DNA of 8,734 nt from CAZPAV01 sp964584755 (GTDB lineage: Bacteria; Actinomycetota; Acidimicrobiia; Spongiisociales; UBA5794): the NCBI GenBank assembly GCA_964584755.1, contig CAZPAV010000073.1, positions 1 through 8,734 on the forward strand. The letters run 5' to 3'. The notes beneath the pieces were generated by a model. The model was not told the origin of the DNA and searched no databases. It saw only the letters and a program-made list of their open reading frames with translations. A program made the translations under genes and the position numbers. Each line of letters begins with the position of its first letter. Positions within the stretch are counted from its first letter, which is position 1. Of this stretch, positions 4,945 to 8,734 are shown piece after piece.

Positions 4945-6569
4945 GCGTCAGGATCACGTTCCTCGGAGGCCTCGGCGAGGTCGGTCGCAACTGCGCCTCG
5001 ATGGAGATCGACGGCCGGCTGGCCCTCATCGACGCCGGACTCATGTTCCCCGAGGAGGACATGCTCGGGGTCGATCTCGTGCTCCCCGACTTCGGCTCCG
5101 TGGTGTCGCGGGCGGAGGACGTCGCCTGTGTCGTCCTCACGCACGGCCACGAGGACCACATCGGCGCGCTCGGGTACCTGCTGCGGGACGTCCCCGCGCC
5201 GGTGTACGGGGCGCCGCTCACCCTGGAGCTCGCCCGCGCCCGGCTGGAGGAGATGGGGATCTCGGGGGACCTGCGACCGGTCGAGCCCCGCACCTGGATC
5301 GAGGAAGGGCCGTTCCGCTTCGCCTTCATCCCGGTCACCCACAGCGTGCCCGAGGCGGCCGGGGTCGCCTTCGAGACACCCGAGGGGATCGTCCTGCACT
5401 CCGGCGACTTCAAGCTCGACCCGACGCCGATCGACGGACGGCCCACCGACCTGCAGACCTTCGCCGGGTTCGGCCGCCGCGGGGTGCGGCTCCTCCTCGC
5501 CGACAGCACGAACGCCGAGGTCCCCGGGTTCGTGCCCTCGGAGGCGACGGTGGGGAAGCGACTCCGGGAGATCGTGGCTGCGGCCGAGGGGCGCATCATC
5601 GTGGCCTGCTTCGCCAGCCACATCCATCGCGTGCAGCAGGCGGTGGACGCCATCGTCGCCGACGGACGGCGTTTCGCGTTCATCGGACGGTCGATGCTGC
5701 GCAACAGCGAGATCGCCGGCCGTCTCGAGCTCCTCGACACCCATGCCGAGAATCTCCTTCCGCTCGAGGACCTGCTGGCGCTGCCGCCGGAGCAGACGGC
5801 GGTCATCTCCACCGGCAGCCAGGGTGAGCCGTTCGCGGCGCTCTCGCTCATGGCGGCCGGCGAGCATCGTTCCGTGTCGTTGCGCCGGGGCGACACGGTC
5901 ATTCTCTCGGCGACCCCCATCCCCGGCAACGAGAAGCGGGTGTCGCGGGTCATCAACAACCTGCTGCGTGCCGGCGTGACCGTCTTCCACGGTCGGAACG
6001 CCCCGGTGCACGTCTCGGGCCACGCCGCCCGGGAGGAGCTGGCGACCTTCTACGCCGTGGTGCGCCCGGAGGCGCTCGTTCCCGTCCACGGCGAGTACCG
6101 TCATCTGACGGCCAATGCGGAGCTGGCCCGACGCGTCGGCATCCCGGAGGTCGCCATCTGCGAGGACGGCGACGCGGTGATCATCGAGGACGGGGAGTTG
6201 CGCGTGGAGCGCGACGCGGTCCCCGGAGGGTTCGTGTACGTGGACGGGTCCGCAGTCGGGGACCTGGAGGCGGTGATTCGTGACCGGCGGCACCTCGGGG
6301 ACGGGGGGGTCGTCATCGTCACGGTGGGGGTGGACCAGCGTCACGGGGAGATCGTCGTCGGCCCCGACGTCGACAGTCACGGTCTCGCCGACGATCCCGC
6401 CGAGCTGCACGAGGCGATCCTCGCCCGGGTCGAGCAGGGGATCGCGTCGCTCGGCCGGCCCTTCGAGATCGACGCGCTGCGTCGCCGGGTCCGCAACGCG
6501 GCGGGCCGTGCCGTCAAGGACGCCATTCGGGTGCGACCCTTCGTCATCCCGGTGGTGATCGAGATCTGA
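4941..6569 (+). CDS. rnj: Ribonuclease J
   Basis: The 542-residue protein is a metallo-beta-lactamase/beta-CASP ribonuclease with 5'-3' exonuclease and endonuclease activity in mRNA decay and rRNA maturation. The N-terminal motif GGLGEVGRNC (9-18) is typical of RNase J. The zinc-binding motif HGHEDH (68-73) gives His68, His70, Asp72 and His73, with further ligands His134 (VTHSVPE) and Asp156 (HSGDFK). The beta-CASP domain carries ADSTNAE (187-193), ISTGSQGEP (289-297), HVSGHA (357-362) and PVHGEY (381-386). A C-terminal domain of about 110 residues completes the usual length (about 550). The GTG start overlaps the dapA stop by 4 nt, with a GAGGGG stretch at 4924-4929 as possible ribosome-binding site. 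The dapA-rnj pairing is a known actinobacterial arrangement. The gene converges with the oppF-like gene. Confidence 0.96.
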   Translation: MSVRITFLGGLGEVGRNCASMEIDGRLALIDAGLMFPEEDMLGVDLVLPDFGSVVSRAEDVACVVLTHGHEDHIGALGYLLRDVPAPVYGAPLTLELARARLEEMGISGDLRPVEPRTWIEEGPFRFAFIPVTHSVPEAAGVAFETPEGIVLHSGDFKLDPTPIDGRPTDLQTFAGFGRRGVRLLLADSTNAEVPGFVPSEATVGKRLREIVAAAEGRIIVACFASHIHRVQQAVDAIVADGRRFAFIGRSMLRNSEIAGRLELLDTHAENLLPLEDLLALPPEQTAVISTGSQGEPFAALSLMAAGEHRSVSLRRGDTVILSATPIPGNEKRVSRVINNLLRAGVTVFHGRNAPVHVSGHAAREELATFYAVVRPEALVPVHGEYRHLTANAELARRVGIPEVAICEDGDAVIIEDGELRVERDAVPGGFVYVDGSAVGDLEAVIRDRRHLGDGGVVIVTVGVDQRHGEIVVGPDVDSHGLADDPAELHEAILARVEQGIASLGRPFEIDALRRRVRNAAGRAVKDAIRVRPFVIPVVIEI

Positions 6570-6574
6570 GGGGG

Positions 6575-6599
6575 GCCCGGGGTAGCGTGCCCCTCGGGC
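6575..6599. terminator. Candidate terminator hairpin after rnj, shared with oppF-like gene
   Basis: GCCCGGGG pairs with CCC-T-CGGGC, giving an 8-bp all-GC stem with one bulged T and a loop of about 8 nt. It begins 5 nt after the rnj stop and lies 30 nt beyond the stop of the convergent oppF-like gene. No T-tract follows on either strand, so it would be a non-canonical terminator or a transcript-end stabilising hairpin. Confidence 0.4.
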
Positions 6600-6628
6600 G
6601 CGCCCTCCTCCGTCGGCCTCTTCCTCGC

Positions 6629-7717
6629 CTACGGGTCGTGCTTCGGTCTCACCGAGCCGGTCGAACGCGCCTGGGTGGCCGCCCTGGCGCCGGCGGAGGC
6701 GATCGTGATGGGGACGCCCTGGAGCTCGAGCTCGTCGGCGCGATGACACGCCACCCACCGGCCCGGCCCCATCATGCGCCACTCGGGACGTCGAGTACGG
6801 CACGCGTCCACGACGTAGCGGCACCGGGTGTGGAAGCGACACCCGGGAGGCGGGTCGGCGGGGTTCGGGATCTCGCCGGCGAGGGGGATCGGGTCGAGCT
6901 CCTTGGTGGGGTCCACCTCGGGGATGGCGGAGAGGAGCGCCTCGGTGTAGGGGTGGAGCGGATGGGAGAACAGCTCCGCGGTGGCGGCGAACTCCATGAA
7001 CTCGCCGACGTACATGACCGCCACCCGGTCGGCGATGTGGGCGACGACGGCGAGGTCGTGGGCGATGAAGAGGTACGTCAGTCCGAGCTCCTCCTGGAGA
7101 TCCTCGAGGAGGTTGAGGATCTCCGCCTGGATGGACACGTCGAGCGCGGAGACCGGCTCGTCGCAGACGATGAAGGCAGGGTGGGTGGCGAGGGCCCGGG
7201 CGATGCCGATGCGCTGGCGCTGGCCCCCCGAGAAGGCATGGGGAAAGCGGCGGAGGTGCTCGATGTCGAGCTTGCAGCGGACCGCGATCTCCCGCACCCG
7301 CGCGTCGACGGCCTTGCCGCGCATGATCCGGGTGGCGACGAGCGGCTCGGCGATGACGTCGCGGATCGTCATCCGTGGATCGAGCGACGCGTAGGGGTCC
7401 TGGAAGATCATCTGGGCGTGGCGCCGGAAGCTCCGCAGCTCCCGACCCCCCAGCTCACCGAGGTCGTAGCTCCGGCCGTCGATCCGATACGTGATCCTGC
7501 CCGAGGTGGGAGTCACGGCGCGCAGGATCGTGCGGCCGACGGTCGTCTTCCCCGATCCGCTCTCGCCGACGAGTCCCAGCGTCTCGCCGCGCCGGAGGGA
7601 GAAGGTGACGCCGTCGACGGCGCGCACCGCTCCGGTGCGCTTCCCGAAGCGGCCCTGCTTGAGGGCGAAGTGGACCTTCAGGTCGGTGACCTCGAGGAGG
7701 GGCTCAAGCGGGGTCAT
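6629..7717 (-). CDS. oppF: Peptide-type ABC importer ATPase, OppF/DppF-like
   Basis: This 362-residue cytoplasmic nucleotide-binding subunit would energise a binding-protein-dependent importer for oligopeptides, dipeptides or a similar solute. It has Walker A GESGSGKTT (51-59), Q-loop Gln106 in IFQDP, signature FSGGQRQR (162-169), Walker B FIVCDEP (182-188) with Glu187, D-loop ALD (191-193) and H-loop His220. The segment QDPYASLDPRMTI is characteristic of the OppF/DppF branch. The C-terminal oligopeptide-transporter domain follows HPYT (255-258) and contains Cys293, Cys299, Cys306 and Cys324, a spacing similar to the set reported to hold a 4Fe-4S cluster in mycobacterial OppD. A polar, Ala/Arg/Thr-rich tail of about 30 residues (331-362) looks disordered. 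The start overlaps the oppD-like 3' end by 14 nt, with GGAG at 7727-7724 as ribosome-binding site. The substrate cannot be read from the ATPase; glutathione or nickel import are alternatives. Confidence 0.93.
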   Translation of the reverse strand: MTPLEPLLEVTDLKVHFALKQGRFGKRTGAVRAVDGVTFSLRRGETLGLVGESGSGKTTVGRTILRAVTPTSGRITYRIDGRSYDLGELGGRELRSFRRHAQMIFQDPYASLDPRMTIRDVIAEPLVATRIMRGKAVDARVREIAVRCKLDIEHLRRFPHAFSGGQRQRIGIARALATHPAFIVCDEPVSALDVSIQAEILNLLEDLQEELGLTYLFIAHDLAVVAHIADRVAVMYVGEFMEFAATAELFSHPLHPYTEALLSAIPEVDPTKELDPIPLAGEIPNPADPPPGCRFHTRCRYVVDACRTRRPEWRMMGPGRWVACHRADELELQGVPITIASAGARAATQARSTGSVRPKHDP

Positions 7718-8734
7718 CGGCGGCTCCGTGGAGGAGACAGTGGACGAGATGCCCGGGGTCGGTCGCCACGGGATCGGGGACGACGACGTCGCAGCGGCCC
7801 GGCATCACGTCGGGACAGCGGGTGTGGAACGGGCAGCCGGGGGGTCGGGCGCTCGGGGCGGGGATGTCGCCGGGGATTGCGCTGAGACGCTCGCCGAGGT
7901 GGGAGAGGCGGGGGATCGCCTCGAGGAGCCGGCGCGTGTAGGGATGGGCGGGACGGGTGATGACGTCGACGGCGGTCCCCTCCTCCATCACCCGGCCCAG
8001 GTACATGACCAGGATGTCGTCGGCGATCTTCGAGATGACACCGAGATCGTGGGTGATGAAGATCACCGCCATGCCCATGCGGTCCTGGAGGTCGCCCAGC
8101 AGCTCGAGGATCTGCGCCTGGATGGTGACGTCGAGCGCGGTCGTCGGCTCGTCCGCGATGAGGAGGTCGGGCTCGGTGACGAGGGCGACGGCGATCATGG
8201 CGCGTTGCCGCATCCCTCCCGAGAGCTCGAAGGCGTACTGTTCGAAACGGCGCGCCGGGTTGGAGATCCCGACCCGGGCGAGCATGTCGATGGCCACCTC
8301 CTTCGCCTCGGCCTTGCCGAGGGGACGGTGGAGGCGGATGGCCTCGACGAGCTGGTTGCCGATGGTGTAGACGGGGGAGAAGGAGGCCATCGGCTCCTGG
8401 AAGACCATGGAGATCCGGCCCCCGCGGATGCGGCGGATCGTCTTGCCACGGGGATCGAGGGCGGTGATCTCGGTGGGACCGTCGTCGGAGTGGAGGACGA
8501 TCCGGCTCTCCGGGTCGAGGCGGGCGTTGCGGGGCAGCAGACGCATGAGGGCCTGGGCGGTGACGGTCTTGCCGGAGCCGCTCTCCCCGACGATGCCGAG
8601 GACCCTGCCGCGCCCGATCGAGAAGTCGACCCGGTCGACGGCCCGGACGGGTCCTTCGTCGGTGCGGAACTCGATGCCGAGCCGCGACACCTCGAGGAGG
8701 GGCGCCGTGGTCGCCGCGGCGGTGGGGGTGGCGG
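7704..8734 (-). CDS. oppD: Peptide-type ABC importer ATPase, OppD/DppD-like (5' end beyond window)
   Basis: The second ATPase of the importer forms the heterodimer partner of the oppF-like protein. Counting from GTG 8690, it has Walker A GESGSGKT (35-42), Q-loop Gln98 in VFQEP, signature LSGGMRQR (156-163), Walker B LLIADEP (176-182) with Glu181, D-loop ALD (185-187) and H-loop His214. QEPMASFSPVYTIGNQ is typical of the OppD/DppD branch. The C-terminal domain carries Cys286, Cys292, Cys300 and Cys318, again consistent with the Fe-S site described in mycobacterial OppD. GTG 8690 is probably not the true start: the frame stays open to the window edge, and the residues just upstream read APLLEV, the conserved first strand of these ATPases, with no start codon in between. 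The beginning therefore lies to the right of 8734, probably near the permease genes. It overlaps oppF by 14 nt. Confidence 0.93.
   Translation of the reverse strand, partial: ATPTAAATTAPLLEVSRLGIEFRTDEGPVRAVDRVDFSIGRGRVLGIVGESGSGKTVTAQALMRLLPRNARLDPESRIVLHSDDGPTEITALDPRGKTIRRIRGGRISMVFQEPMASFSPVYTIGNQLVEAIRLHRPLGKAEAKEVAIDMLARVGISNPARRFEQYAFELSGGMRQRAMIAVALVTEPDLLIADEPTTALDVTIQAQILELLGDLQDRMGMAVIFITHDLGVISKIADDILVMYLGRVMEEGTAVDVITRPAHPYTRRLLEAIPRLSHLGERLSAIPGDIPAPSARPPGCPFHTRCPDVMPGRCDVVVPDPVATDPGHLVHCLLHGAADDPA

Noticed and set aside
4464..6842. 792-residue minus-strand open frame opposite dapA and rnj
   Set aside because: It has no recognisable domain, has biased composition, and lies antisense to two well-supported enzymes; long antisense frames are expected at this GC content.
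6587..7885. 432-residue plus-strand open frame opposite oppF
   Set aside because: It is Arg/Gly/Asp-rich with no motif, and overlaps a complete ABC ATPase with all signature motifs on the other strand.
1..8734. CRISPR array, insertion sequence, tRNA, rRNA or phage genes
   Set aside because: No spaced direct repeats, transposase-like frames, terminal inverted repeats, or cloverleaf or rRNA signatures were seen on either strand.

Overview
The window is very GC-rich, densely packed DNA with short intergenic gaps and ATGA/GTGA stop-start overlaps. It most resembles a deep-branching, high-GC Actinomycetota genome of the Acidimicrobiia or Thermoleophilia kind. That placement is an inference from base composition, actinobacterial-type DapB and RNase J, and gene order; no rRNA or other marker gene is present to confirm it.

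Layout: (1) 1-565, minus strand, is a 3'-truncated gene for a putative lipoprotein alpha/beta hydrolase. (2) Divergent from it, 639-1889 plus, is an M16 zinc peptidase overlapping dapB (1886-2647) by 4 nt. (3) Convergent with dapB on the minus strand are a DUF5335-like small protein (2657-3016) and, upstream of it, a thioredoxin-TPR chaperedoxin of the YbbN/CnoX type (3089-3934). (4) Divergent from ybbN, across a 113-nt spacer, dapA (4048-4944) overlaps rnj (RNase J, 4941-6569) by 4 nt. (5) Convergent with rnj on the minus strand are two ATPase subunits of an Opp/Dpp peptide-type ABC importer: oppF-like (6629-7717) preceded by oppD-like (7704-8734, running off the right edge).

How they work together: dapA and dapB encode consecutive steps of the diaminopimelate/lysine pathway, which supplies peptidoglycan and protein synthesis, but they sit in two separate transcription units. 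Linkage of an M16 peptidase, dapB, dapA and rnj matches the neighbourhood known from mycobacteria and relatives (pnp-pepR-dapB-thyX-dapA-rnj). Here the order is interrupted by the ybbN and DUF5335 pair on the opposite strand, and thyX is absent from the interval. The Opp genes and the lipoprotein hydrolase are flanking units with no evident functional tie to this core.

The most consistent non-coding signal is a TANNNT hexamer ending 7-8 nt before the start codon of all four genes that begin a divergent transcription unit, with no convincing Shine-Dalgarno sequence. This suggests leaderless transcription. Operon-internal or downstream genes (dapB, DUF5335, oppF) instead carry purine-rich ribosome-binding sites. 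I found no CRISPR, mobile element, tRNA or rRNA, no gene-free stretch over 300 nt, and no convincing evidence of an undescribed multi-gene system; this is mostly an ordinary housekeeping region.
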